Positions 39,758 to 52,500 of a stretch of 64,000 nucleotides of DNA are shown here, in pieces (position 1 is the stretch's first letter; the number at the start of each line of letters is the position of its first letter). The DNA is taken from assembly GCA_029961685.1 (NCBI GenBank), contig JARWKL010000009.1, positions 21,385,237 through 21,449,236 on the forward strand, read 5' to 3'. The position numbers and the translations under genes were made by a program. Source of the DNA: Aristolochia californica (Eukaryota; Streptophyta; Magnoliopsida; Piperales; Aristolochiaceae). Below the pieces are notes generated by a model. It was not told where the DNA came from. It searched no databases and was given only the letters and a program-made list of their open reading frames with translations.

Positions 39758-40070
39758 CTCTAAACAATACACAGATCCAGAAGAAATCAAGAAGATGATG
39801 AAAGACTATTTTCAAGAATATCGAAAAGAACAAGGTCATGAGAAGAACAATTCAGAAAGTTCCAGTAAGACTGGATCCACAGGAACTGGTACCAAGACTC
39901 TTCAATGTTACTCCTAAGAAGAAGACGAAGACTTTGATTACGACTCAGAAGCCATCCATAATTTGACGACACTTGATGGCAAATATAGAGTATTAATTAG
40001 AAAAGACATAAGAGACAGGATAGAAAAGAGACTGGATAGAAAAGACTTGATGGCAAATAAAGACCAATAA
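39711..40070 (+). pseudogene. Charged C-terminal part of the viroplasmin frame, or separate small frame
   Basis: Overlaps the end of the previous frame by 47 nt in a different register. It reads Lys-rich (MSEKKKKDKQQTD), then DPEEIKKMMKDYFQEYRKE, a Ser/Thr/Gly stretch, a TAA at 39915, an acidic patch (EEDEDFDYDSE) and a basic end (RDRIEKRLDRKDL), with stops TAA TAA TAG from 40068. The close join suggests one downstream protein broken by a one-base indel around 39715-39750, but a distinct overlapping frame starting at ATG 39711 or 39720 cannot be excluded. I recognise no domain. Confidence 0.55.
40056..40061 (+). promoter_or_regulatory. AATAAA polyadenylation-like hexamer
   Basis: A canonical AATAAA overlaps the last codons of the element (GCAAATAAAGACC) and lies 34 nt upstream of a 21-nt A run. 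This spacing is close to that between signal and cleavage site in eukaryotic mRNAs. In AT-rich DNA such a hexamer is common by chance, so function is unproven. Confidence 0.35.
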
Positions 40071-40095
40071 TAATAGAGACCACAAAGAAAAGAGC

Positions 40096-40116
40096 AAAAA
40101 AAAAAAAAAAAAAAAA
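40096..40116 (+). repeat. A21 tract at the 3' junction of the insert
   Basis: An uninterrupted run of 21 A follows AAGAAAAGAGC at the end of the element. The last four or five A probably belong to the satellite, whose consensus here is TTAAAAATCC, so about 16 A are extra. It may be a copied poly(A) tail, a slippage-expanded junction or part of the viral sequence. Confidence 0.85.
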
Positions 40117-40779
40117 TCCTCAGCATCCCCATTTTTTTAATGATGGCAAAACCTGATATATAAAAACTAAAAAGAGTTTAAAATCCCTAAAAATTACAGA
40201 TACTTTCTGGAATTATCTCTCCCAACATTTGTACATTGTGCATTTCCATTTTAGAAGTACACTTTTTTGTTAAATCAAAACTTGTGTTTTCACTTTTTCC
40301 TTCTTCTCATAGACAAAAAAGAGATAAAAGGCAAATAGATCACAACGAAATGAAAATTTTAATTTTGATGTATAGAAAAAATTTAACGCAAATAACAGAT
40401 GTAAGTAAATAAAATTTATTCATAGAAGACAAATAAACACAAAAGTTTTGTTATCCAAGTTAGGGAAATTCCACTAGTTTAACCCAATAGCTTGGAATTT
40501 TATAAGAAAGAGATTTTTGTACACATGTTTTAAAAAATGGATATGCATGCTTGAAACATGTTAAAGACGCAAATGACCTATAGATCCAAACCTTTTAAAG
40601 AGAATAACAAACACTCATTAATTTTTCAAGTGAACGTGAGGTGGGATATTTACATCAGTCAAACTAGCCATTATTTTGCCCATTTACAAAACGTTGACCT
40701 AATGATCATTGATGACTATAAAGTGATTTATCATGAGTAACAGGCTGTATTTTTGTATGGAATGACTTATGGATAGGGA

Positions 40780-43500
40780 GTCAACACTCTTTTAAAAATC
40801 CCTCGCCTCCCCCTTTTCCCGACGATTAAAAAACCTGATACATAAAAACTAAAAAGAGTTTACAATCCCTTAAAACTGCAGTCACTTTTTGGAATTATCT
40901 TTCTCTAAATTTGCGCATTGCGCATTTCCATTTTAGATGTATTCTTTTTTCTTAAATCAAAAATTGAGTTTTCACTTTTCCCTTAATCTTTTAGAAAAAA
41001 AGAGATAAAAGGCAAATAGATCACAACGAAATGAAAATTTTAGAGTTTATGTATGGAAAAACTTTAAAACATTAACAAATGTAAGTAAAGAAAATTTATT
41101 TACACACCACAAATGAACACAAAAGATTTGTTATCCAAGTTTGGGAAATTCCACTAGTTCAACCCCAATAGCTTGGAATTTTATATGAAAGAGATTTTTC
41201 TACACTTATTTTAAAAAATAGATATGCATGCTTGAAACATGCGAAAGATGAAAATGAACTATGGATCCAAACCTTTTCAAGACAATAACAAACGCTCATT
41301 AAACTCTCAAGAGAACCTGCGGTGGGATATTTACCCGAGACAAACAAGCCATTATTTTGCCCTTTCACTAAAATCTGACCTATAGACCATATATGATTGT
41401 AAAGTGATTTATCATGCATAATGGGCTATATTTTTTTAAGGAATGACTTATGGATTGGGAGTCAAAACTCAATTGAAAATCCCCCGCCTTCCCCTTTTCT
41501 CGACGATTGCAAAACCTGATATATAAAAACTAAAAAGAGTTTACAATCCATAAAAATTACTGAAACTTTTTGGAATTATCTCTCTCTACATTTTTGCATT
41601 GTGTATTTTCATTTTAGAAGTATACTTTTTTCTTAAATCAAAACTTGAGTTGTCACTTTCCCCTTCGTTTCATAGACAAAAAAGAGATAAAAGGAAAATA
41701 TATCACAACAAAATGAAAATTTTATAGTTTATGTGTGGAAAAAAATTAAAGCAATAACAAATGTAAGTAAAGAAAATTTATTCACATACCACAAATGAAC
41801 ACAAAAGTTTAGTTATCGAATTTTGGGAAATTCCACTAGTTCAACCCCAATTGCTTGGAATTTTATATGAAAGAGAATTTTCCACTCTTGTTTTAAAAAA
41901 TGGATATGCATGCTTGAAACATGTTAAAAATGCAAATGACCTATGGATCCAAACCTTTTTAAAGAGAGTAACAAACGCTCGTTAAATTATCAAGGGAACG
42001 TGTGGTGGGATATTTACCTAAGTCAAACAAGCCATTATTTTGCCCATTTACAAAACGTTGATCTAACGATCATTGATGATTGTAAAGTGATTTATCGTGC
42101 GTAACAGGCTGTATATTTGTATGGAATGACTTATGGATTCGGAGTCAACACTCTGTTAAAAATCTTTCGCCTCCCCCTTTTCCTCACGATTAAAAAACCT
42201 GATATATAAAAACTATACAGACACTTTTTGGAATTATGTCTCTCTACATTTGTGCATTGTGCATTTCCTTTTTAGATGTATACTGTTTTCTTAAATCAAA
42301 ACTTGAGTTTTCAATTTTCCCTTCATCTCGTAGCCAAAAAAGAGATAAATGGCAAATAGATCAGAATGAAATGAAAATTTTAGAGTTTATGTATGGAAAA
42401 AATTTTAAAAATAACAAATGTAATTAAAGAAAATTTATTCACACACCACAAATGAACACAAAAGATTTGTTATCCAAGTTCAGGAAATTCCTCTAGTTCA
42501 ACCCCAATAGCTTGGAATTTTAGATTAAAGAGATTTTTCTACACTTGTTTTAAAAAATGGATATGCATGCTTGAAACATGTAAAAGATGTAAATGGCCTA
42601 TGGATCCAAACCTTTTAAAGTGAATAACAAACGCTCATTAAACTCTCATGTGAACCTTCGGTGGGATATTTACTCGAGACAGATAAGCCATTATTTTGCC
42701 CTTTTACAAAAAGCTGACCTAACGACCATAGATGATTGTAAAGTGATTTACCATGCGTATTGGGCTCTATTTTTTTTAAGGAATGACTTATGGATTGGGA
42801 GTCAAAACTCAATTGAAAATCCCCCGCCTTCCCCTTTTCCAGACGATTGCAAAACCTGATGTATAAAAACTAAAAAGAGTTTACAATCCCAAAAAATTAT
42901 AGACACTTTTTGGAATTATCTCTCTCTACATTTGTGCATTGTGTACTTTCATTTTAAAAGTATAATTTTTTCTTAATCAAAACTTGAGTTTTCACTTTTC
43001 CCTTCATCTCGTAGACAAAAAAGAGATAAAAAGAAAATAGATCACAACAAAACGAAAATTTTATAGTTTATGTGTGGAAAAAAATAAAGCAATAAAAAAT
43101 GTAAGTAAAGAAAATTTATTGACACACCACAAATGAACACAAAAGTTTAGTTATCGAAGTTTGGGAAATTACACTAGATCAACCCAAATAGCTTGGAATT
43201 TTATATAAAAGAGGATTTTCTACTCTTGTTTTAAAAAATGGATATGCATCCTTAAAATATGTTAAAGATGCAAATGACCTATGCATCCAAACCTTTCAAA
43301 GAGAATAACAAACGCTCATTAAATTCTGAAGTGAACGTGTGTAGGGATATTTAGCCGAGTCAAACATGCCATTATTTGTCCCATTTACAAAAAGCTTACC
43401 TAACGATCATAGATGATTGTAAAGTGATTTATCATGTGTAAAGGGCTATATTTTTGAAAGTAATGACTTATGGATTGGGAGTCAACACTCAGGTAAAAAT
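40780..43500 (+). repeat. Two copies of a two-monomer higher-order repeat (~1.35 kb)
   Basis: Private variants recur about 1340-1365 bp apart: CTCAATTGAAAATCCCCCGC at 41469 and 42810, a following CCTTCCCC, ATTGTGTATTTTC at 41599 with ATTGTGTACTTTC at 42938, TAGTTATCGAA at 41811 and 43148, and TCTACTCTTG-like text near 41880 and 43220. The intervening monomers have instead ACACTC-TTTTAAAAATC (40784 and 42150). A similar set (GTTGAAAATCCCCC, TTAGAAGTATAC, TTATCGAAGTTTGGG) appears once more at 49.63-49.98 kb, about ten monomers on. Confidence 0.75.
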
Positions 43501-46500
43501 CCCTCGCCTCCCCCTTTTCCCGACGATTGCAAAACCTGATATATAAAAAGTAAAAAGAGTTTACAATCCCTAAAAATTACTCACACATTTTGGAATTATC
43601 TTTCTCTACATTTGAGCATTGTTCATTTCTATTTTAGATCTATACTTTTTTCTTAAATCAAAACTTTAGTTGTCAGTATTCCCTTCATCTTATAGAGAAA
43701 AAAGAGTGAAAAGACAAATAGAACACAACGAAATTAAAATTTTAGAGTTTATGAATGGAAAAAATTTAAAGCAATAACAAATGTAAGTAAATAATATTTA
43801 TTCACACACCACAAATGAACACAAAAGTTTTTTTATCTAAGTTTGGGAAATTCCACTAGTTCAACAACCCCAATAGCTTGGAATTTTATAAGAAAGAGAT
43901 TTTTCTACTCATGTTTAAAAAAATGGACATCCATGCTTGAAACATGTTAAAGATGCAAATGACCCATGGATCCAAAGCTTTTAAAAAGAATAACAAACGC
44001 TCATTAAATTATGTAGTGAACGTACGTTGGGATATTCACCTGAGTCAAACCAGCCATTATTTTGCCCATTTACACAAAGTTGACCTAACGATCATTGATG
44101 ATTGTAAAGTGATTTATCATGTGTAACAGGCTTTACTTTTGTAAGGAATAACTTATTGATTGGGCGTCAACACTCAGTTAAAAATCCCCCGCCTCACCCT
44201 TTTCCCGACGATTGCAAAACTTGATATATAAAAACTAAAAGAGTTTACAATCCCTTAAAATTATAGACACTTTTAGGAATTATCTCTCTCTACATTAGTA
44301 TATTGTGCATTTCCATTTTAGATGTATACTTTTTTCTTAAATCAAAGCTTGAGTTTTCACTTTTCACTTCATCTCGTAGACAAAAAAGAGATAAACAACA
44401 AATAGATCACAACGAAATGAAAATTTTAGAGTTTATGTATGGAAAAATTTAAACCAATAACAAATTTAAGTAAAAAAAATTTATCCGCACACCACAAATG
44501 AACACAAAAATTTTTTTATACAAGTTTTGAAAATTCCACTACTTTAACAACCCCAATAGCTTGGAATTTTATAAGAAAGAGTTTTTTCATCACATTTTTT
44601 AAAAAATGGATATGCATGCTTGAAACAAGTTAAACATGCAAATGCCATTGGATCTAAACCTTTTAAAGAGAATAACAAACACTCATTAAATTCTCATGTG
44701 AACGTGTGGTGGGACTTTTACCCAAGTCAAACAAACCAATATTTTGCCCATTTACAAAAAGCTGACCTAACGATCATAGATTATTGTAAAATGATTTATC
44801 TTGCATAACGGGCAATAACTTATGGATTGGGAGTCAACACTAAGTTAAAAATTCCCCGCCTCCCCCTTTCCCTGATGATTTCAAAACCTGATATATAAAA
44901 ACTAAAAAGAGTTTACAATCCCTAATAATTATAGACACTTTTTCGAACTATCTCTCTCTACATTTGTGCATTGTGCATTTCCGTTTTATATGTATACTTT
45001 TTTCTTAAATAAAAACTTCAGTTTTCACTTTTCCCTTCATCTTATAGACAAAAAAGAGATAAAATGCAAATAGGTCACAACGAAATGAAAATTTTAGAGT
45101 TTATGTATGGAAAAAATTTAAAGCAATAACAAATTTAAGTAAGAAAAATTTATTAACACACAACAAATAAACAAAAAAGTTTTGTTATCCAAGTTTGAGA
45201 AATTCTACTAGTTCAACAACCCCAATAGCTTGGAATTTTATAAGAAAAAGATTTTTCTACACAGGTTTTAAAAATTGGATATGCATGCTTGAAACATGTT
45301 AAAGATGCAAATGACCTATGGATCCAAACCTTTTATAGAGATTAACAAACGCTCATTAAACTCTCAAGTGAACTTGAGGTGGGATATTTACCCGAGCCAA
45401 ACAAGCCATTATTTTGCCCATTTACAAAAAGTTGACCTAACGATCATAGATGATTGTAAACGATTTATCTTGCGTAACGGGTTATATTTTTTTAGGGAGT
45501 GACTAATGGATTGGGAGTCAACACTAAGTTAAAAATCCCCCGCCTCCCGCTTTTCCCGATGAATTCAAAACCTGATATATAAAAACTAAAAAGAGTTTAC
45601 AATTCCTACCAATTATAGACACTTTTTGGAACTATATCTCTCTACGTTTGTGCATTGTGCATTTCCATTATAGATGTATTCTTTTTTCTTAAATCCAAAC
45701 TTGAAGATTCACTTTTCCTTTCATCTTGTAGACAAAAAAGAGATAAAAAGGCAAATAGATCACAACGAAATTAAAATTTTGGAGTTTATGTATGGAAATA
45801 ATTTTAAACAATAAAAAATGTAAGTAAAGAAAATTTATTCACTCACTACAAATGAACACAAAAGTTTTGTTATCCAAGTTTGGGAAATTCCACTAGTTGA
45901 ACAACCCCAATAGCTTGGAATTTTATGAGAAAGAAATTTTTCTACACATTTTTTAAAAAAATTGATGTGCATGTTGGAAACAAATTAAAGTTGCAAATGA
46001 CCTATGGATCCAAATCTTTTAAAGATAATAATAAACTCTCATTAAATTCTCAAGTAAACATGTGGTGGGATGTTTACCCGAGTCAAACAAGCCATTATTT
46101 TGCCCTTTTACAAAAAACTGACGTAACCACCATAGATGATTGTAAAGTGATTTATCATGCATAAAAGGCTATATTTTTGTAAGGAATAACTTATGGATTG
46201 GGAGCCAACACTCAGTTAAAAATCCCTCACCACCCCTTTTCTCAACGATTGCAAAACCTGATGTATAAAAAGTAAAAAGAGTTTACTTTCCCTAAAAATT
46301 ATTGACACTTTTTGAAATTATCATTCTCAACATTTGTGCATTGTGCATTTCCATTTCCATTTTAAATGCATATTTTTTTCTAAAATCACAACTCGAGTTT
46401 TCACTTTTCACTTCATCTTGTAGACAAAAAAGAGATAAAAGGCAAATAGATCACAACGAAATGAAAATTTTAGAGTTGATGTATGGAAAAAAAATTAAAG

Positions 46501-49500
46501 AAATAAATAATTTAAGTAAAGAAAATTTATTAACACACCTCAAATGAACACAAATGTTTTGTTATCCAAGTTTGGGAAATTCGACAAGTTCAACAACCCC
46601 AATAGCTTGGAATTTTATGAGAAAGAGATTTATCTACACAATTTTGAAAAAATGGATATGCATGCTTGAAACATATTAAAGATGGAAATGACCTATGGAT
46701 CCAAACCTTTTAAAGGAAATAACAAACATTCATTAAGTTCTCAAGTGAACGTGTGGGGGGATATTTACCCGAGTCAAACAAGCCATTATTTTGCCCATTT
46801 ACAAAAAGCTGACCTAATGACCATAGATGATTGTAAAGTGATTTATCTTCCGTAACGGGCTATATTTTTGTAAGGAATGACTTAGTGATTAGGAGTCAAC
46901 CCTCAGGTTAAAATCCCCTGCCTCCCCCTTTTCTCGACGATTGGAAAACCTGATATATAAAAACTGAAAAGATTTTATAATCCCTAAAAATTACAGACAC
47001 TTTTGGAATTATCTCTCTCAAAATTTTTGCATTTTAGATTTATTTTTTAGATGTATACTTTTTTCTTAAATCAAAACTTGAGTTTTCACTTTTCCCTTCA
47101 TCTCGTACAAAAAAAGAGATAAAGGCAAATAGATCACAACAAAATGAAAATTTTAAAGTTTACGTAAGGAAAAAATTTAAAGCATTAAAAAATTTAAGTA
47201 AATAAAATTTATTAACTCACCACAAATGAACACAAAAATTTTGTTATCCATGTTTGGAAAATTCCACTAGTTCAACAACCACAATAGGTTGGAATTTTAT
47301 AAGAAAAATATTTTTCTACACATGTTTTAAAAAATGGGTATGAATGTTAGAAACATGTTAAAGAAGAACATGACCTTTTGATCCAAACCTTTTAAAGAGA
47401 ATAACAAACGCTCAATAAATTTTCAAGTGAACGTATGGTGGGATATTTACCCGAGTCAAATAAGCCATTATTTTGCCCATTTACAAAAAGCTGACCTAAC
47501 GATCACAGATGATTATAACGTGATTTATCATGTTTAATAGCCTATATTTTTGGAAGGAATCACTGATGGATTGGGAGTCAACACTAAGTTAAAAATCCCC
47601 CACCTCCCTCTTTTCCCGACGATTGCAAAATCCGAAATATAAAATCTAAAAAGAGTTTACAATCCCTAAAAATTACAGACACTTTTAGGATTATCTCTCT
47701 CTAAATGAGTGCATTGTGCATTTCCATTTTAAATGTAAACTTTTTTCTTAAATCAAAACTGGCGTTTTCACTTTTCCCTTCATCTTGTAGACAAAAAACT
47801 GGTAAAAGACAAATAGAATACAATGAAATGAAATTTTTTGAGTTTATGTATGGAAAAAATTTTAAGCATTAACAAATGTATCTAAACAAAATTTATTAAC
47901 ACACCACAAATGAACACAAAATTTTTCTTATCCAACTTTGGGAAATTCCACTAGTTCAACAACCCCAATTGCTTGGTATTTTATAAGAAAGAGATTTTTC
48001 TACACATGTTTTAAAAAATGGATATGCATGCCTGAAACATGTTAAAGATGCAAATGATCCATGGATCCAAACCTTTTATAGAGAATAACAAACGCTCATT
48101 AAACTCTTAAGTGAATGTGCGGTAGGATATTTACCTGAGTCAAACACGCCATTACTTTGCCCATTTACAAAAAGTTGACCTAACGATCATAGATGATTGT
48201 AAAGTGATTTAGCATGCGTAACGGACTATATTTTTGTAAGGAAAGACTTATGGATTGGAAGTCAACACTCTATTAAAAATCCCCCGCCTCCCTCTTTTCC
48301 CATCGATTAAAAAAACTTATGTATAAAAACTATAAAGAGTTTACAATCCCTTAAAATTACTCACACTTTTTGGAATTATCTCTCTCTACATTTGTGCACT
48401 GTGCATTTCTATTTTAGATGTATACTTTTTACTTAAATCAAAACTTGAGTTTTCTCTTTTCCCTTCATCTCATAGACAAAAAAGAGATAAAAAGCAAATA
48501 GATCACAACGAAATGAAAATTATAGAGTTTATGTATTGAAAAAATTTAAAGAAATAACAAATATAATTAAAAGAAATTATTCACACACTACAAAAGAACA
48601 CAAAAGTATTGTTATCCAAGTTTCGAAAATTCCTCTAGTTCAACTCCCATAGCTTGGAATTTTATAAGAAAGAGATTTTTATGCACATGTTTTAAAAAAT
48701 GGTTATGCATGCTTGAAACATGTTAAAGATGCAAATGACCCATGGATCCAAACCTTTTAAAGAGAATAACTAATACTCACTAAATTTTCAAGTGAACGTG
48801 CGGTGGAATATTTACCCGAGTCGAACAAACCTTTATTTTGCCCAATTACAAATAGTTGACCTAACGATCATAGATGATTGTAAAGTAATTTATCATGCAT
48901 AACAGCTATATTTTTCTAAGGAATGACTTAAGGATTGGAAGTCAACACTCAGTTAAATATCCCTCGCCTCTCCCTTTTCCTAACAATTGCAAAACCTGAT
49001 ATATAAAAATTAAAAAGAGTTTACAATCCCAAACAATTATAGACACTTTTTTGAATTATCTCTTTCTAAATTTGTACATTGTGCATTTCCAATTTAGATG
49101 TATACTTTTTTCTTAAATAAAAACTTGAGTTTTCACTTTTCCCTTCATCTCGTATACAAAAAAGAGATAAAAGGCAAATAGATCACAACGAAATGAAACT
49201 TTTAGAGTTTATGTATGGAATTTTTTTTCAAAAATAACAAATTTAATTAAATAAAATTTAATTACACACCACAAATGAACACAAAAGATTTGTTATCAAT
49301 GTTTGGGAAATTCCACTAGTTCAACCCCAATAGCTTGGAATTTTATATGAAAGAGATTTTTCTACTCTTGTTTTAAAAAATGGATATGCATGCTTGAAAC
49401 ATGTGAAAGGTTCAAATGACCTATAGATCCAAAACTTTTAAAGAGAATAACAAACACTCATTAAACTCTGAAGTGAACCTGCGGTGGGATATTTACCCGA

Positions 49501-52500
49501 GACAAACAAGCCATTATTTTACCCTTTTAGAAAAAGTAGACCTAACGACCATAGATGATTGTAAAGTGATTGATCATGTGTAACGGGTTATATTTTTTTA
49601 AAGAATGACTTAAGGATTGGGAGTCCACACTCAGTTGAAAATCCCCCGCCTCCCCTATTCCCGACGATTGCAAAACTGATATATAAAAACAAAAAAGAGG
49701 TTACAATACCTAAAAATTACAGACATTTTTCTGAATTATCTCTCTCTACATTTGTGCATTGTGCATTTCCATTTTAGAAGTATACTTTTTTCTTAAATCA
49801 AAACTTGAGTTTTCACTTTTCCCTTTATCTCGTAGACAAAAAAGAGACAAAAGGAAAATAGATAACAACAAAATGAAAATTTTATAGTTGATGTATGGAA
49901 AAAATTTTAAGAAATAACAAATGAAAGTAAAGAAAATTTATTCACCACAAATGAACGCAAAAGTTTAGTTATCGAAGTTTGGGAAATTCCACTAATTCAA
50001 CCCCAATAGCTTGGAATTTTATATGAAAGAGATTTTTATACTCTTGTTTTAAAAAATGGATATGCATGCTTCAAACATGTTAAAGATGCAAATTACCAAT
50101 GCATGCAAACCTTTTAAAGAGAATAACAAATGCTCATTAAATTCTCATGTGAACGTGTGGAGTGATATTTACCCGAGTCAAACATGCCTTTATCTCGCCC
50201 ATTTACAAAAAGTTTACCTAACGATCATAGATGATTGTAAAGTGATTTGTCATGATTAACGGGCTATATTTTTTTAGGGAATGACTAAGGTAAAAAATCC
50301 CCCGCCTCCCCCTTTTCCCAACGATTGCAAAATCTGATATATAAAAACTAAAAAGAGTTTACAATCCCTAAAAATTACAGACACTTTTTGGATATATCTC
50401 TCTCTATATTTGTGCATTGTGCATTTCTATTTTAGATGTATACTTTTTTCTGAAATCAAAACTTAAGTTTCAACTTTTCCCTTCATCTTGTAGAGAAAAA
50501 AGAGATAAAAGGCAAATAGATCATAACAAAATTAAAATTTTAGAGTTTATGAATGAAAAATATTTAAAGCAATAACAAATGTAAGTATAGAAAATTTATT
50601 CACACACCACAAATAAACACAAAAGTTTTGTTATCCAAGTTTGGGAAATTCCACAAGTTCAACAACCCAATAGCTTGGAATTTTATAAGAAAGAGATTTT
50701 TCTACACATGTTTAAAAAAATGGATATGCATGCTTGAAAGATGTTAAAGATGCAAATGACCTATGGATCCAAACCTTTTAAAGAGAATAACAATTGCTCA
50801 ATAAATTCTCAAGTGAACGTGTGTTGTGATATTTGCCTGAGTCAAACAAGCCATTATTTTGCCCATTTACAAAAAGTTGACCTAACGATCACAGATGATT
50901 GTAAAGTGGTTTATCATGCCTAATGGCCTATATTTCTGTAAGGAAAGACGTATGGATTGGGAGTCAACACTCATTTAAATATCCCCTGTCTGCCCCTATT
51001 CCCGACGATTGCAAAACCTGATATATAAAAACTAAAAAGATTTTACAATCCCTAAAAATTACAGACACTTTTTGGATTTATGTCGCTCTACATTCATACA
51101 TTGTGAATTTTCATTTTAGATGTATACCTTTTTCTTAAATAAAAACTTGTGTTTTCCCTTTTCCCTTCATCTTGTAGACAAAAAAGAGATAAAAGGTAAA
51201 TAGATAACAACGAAATGTAAATTTTAGAGTTGAAGTATAGAAAAAATTTAAAACAATAACAAATTTAAGTAAAGAAAATTTATTCACACACATTAAATGA
51301 ACACAAAATTTTTTTTATCCAAGTTTGGGAAATTCCACTAGTTCAAACCCAATAGCTTTGAATTTTATATGAAAGAGATTTTTCTACACAGGTTTTAAAA
51401 AATGGATATGCATGCATGAAACATTTTAAAGATGTAAATGATCTATGGAACAAAACCTTTTAAAGAGAATAACAAACACTCATTAAATTCTCAAGTAAAC
51501 ATGCGGTGGGATATTTTACCGTGTCAAACAATCGGTTATTTTGCCCATTTATAAAAAACTGACTTAACGATCATAGATGATTGTAAAGTGATTTATCACA
51601 CATAACGGGTTATATTTTTTTGTAAGGAATGACTTATGGAGACGGAGTCAACACTCAGCTACAAATCCCCCACATCCCCCTTTCCCTGTTGAATGCAAAA
51701 CCTAATATTTAAAACTAAAAAGATTTTACAATCCCTAAAAATTAGAGAAACTTTTGGAATTATCTCTCTACATTTTTGCATTGTGCATTTCCATTTTAGA
51801 TTTATACTTTTTTCTTAAATCAAAACTTGAGTTTTCACTTTTCCCTTCATCTCGTAGAGAAAAAAAAGTTAAAAGGCAAATAGATCACAACAAAATGAAA
51901 ATTTTAGAGTTTATGTATGGAAAAAATTTAAAGCAACAACAAATGTAAGTAAATAAAATTTATTAACACACCAAAAATGAACACAAAAAATTTGTTATCT
52001 AAGTTAGGGAAATTCCACTAGTTCAACAACCCCAATTGCATGGAATTTTATAAGAAAGAGATTTTTCTACACATGTTTTAAGTAATAGATATATATGCTA
52101 GAATCATGTAAAAGATGAAAATGACCTATTGATGCAAAACTTTTAAAGAGAATAACTAACGCTCATTAAACTCTCAAGTGAACATGCGGTGGGATATTTA
52201 CCCGAGTCAAAGAAGCCATTATTTTGCCCATTGACAAAAAACTAACCTAACGATCATATATGATTGTAAAGTGATTTATCATGCAAAATGGACAATATAT
52301 TTTTAAGGAATGACTTATGGATTGGGAGTCAACACTCAACTAAAAATCCCCCGCCTCTCCCTTTTCCCAATGATTGCAAAACCTGATATATAAAAACTAA
52401 AAAGAGTTTACAATCCCTAAAAATTACAGACACTTTTTGGAATTATCACTCTCTACATTTATGCATTGTACATTTCCATTTTAGATATATACTTTTTTCT

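Larger units (their letters stand above)
34278..40112 (+). mobile_element. Degenerate endogenous pararetrovirus (Caulimoviridae) copy, 5'-truncated
   Basis: A single non-satellite block of about 5.8 kb. In order on the + strand it encodes movement protein, coat protein, CCHC finger, protease region, reverse transcriptase, RNase H and, in a second frame, the viroplasmin/transactivator domain. That set and the absence of LTRs and integrase identify a caulimovirid; Ty3/gypsy elements lack a 30K movement protein and a viroplasmin domain. The copy starts inside the movement protein, so the leader, primer site, promoter region and N-terminus are absent. It has about 26 in-frame stops and three frameshifts. 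A single polyprotein followed by one downstream frame recalls florendovirus- or petuvirus-like layouts, but I do not assign a genus. Satellite on both sides is plus-oriented but out of phase, with roughly 350 bp missing and no target-site duplication visible. Confidence 0.93.

Noticed and set aside
34278..40112. Interpretation of the insert as a Ty3/gypsy LTR retrotransposon
   Set aside because: No LTRs, no integrase motif after RNase H, and a 30K-type movement protein plus viroplasmin domain are present.
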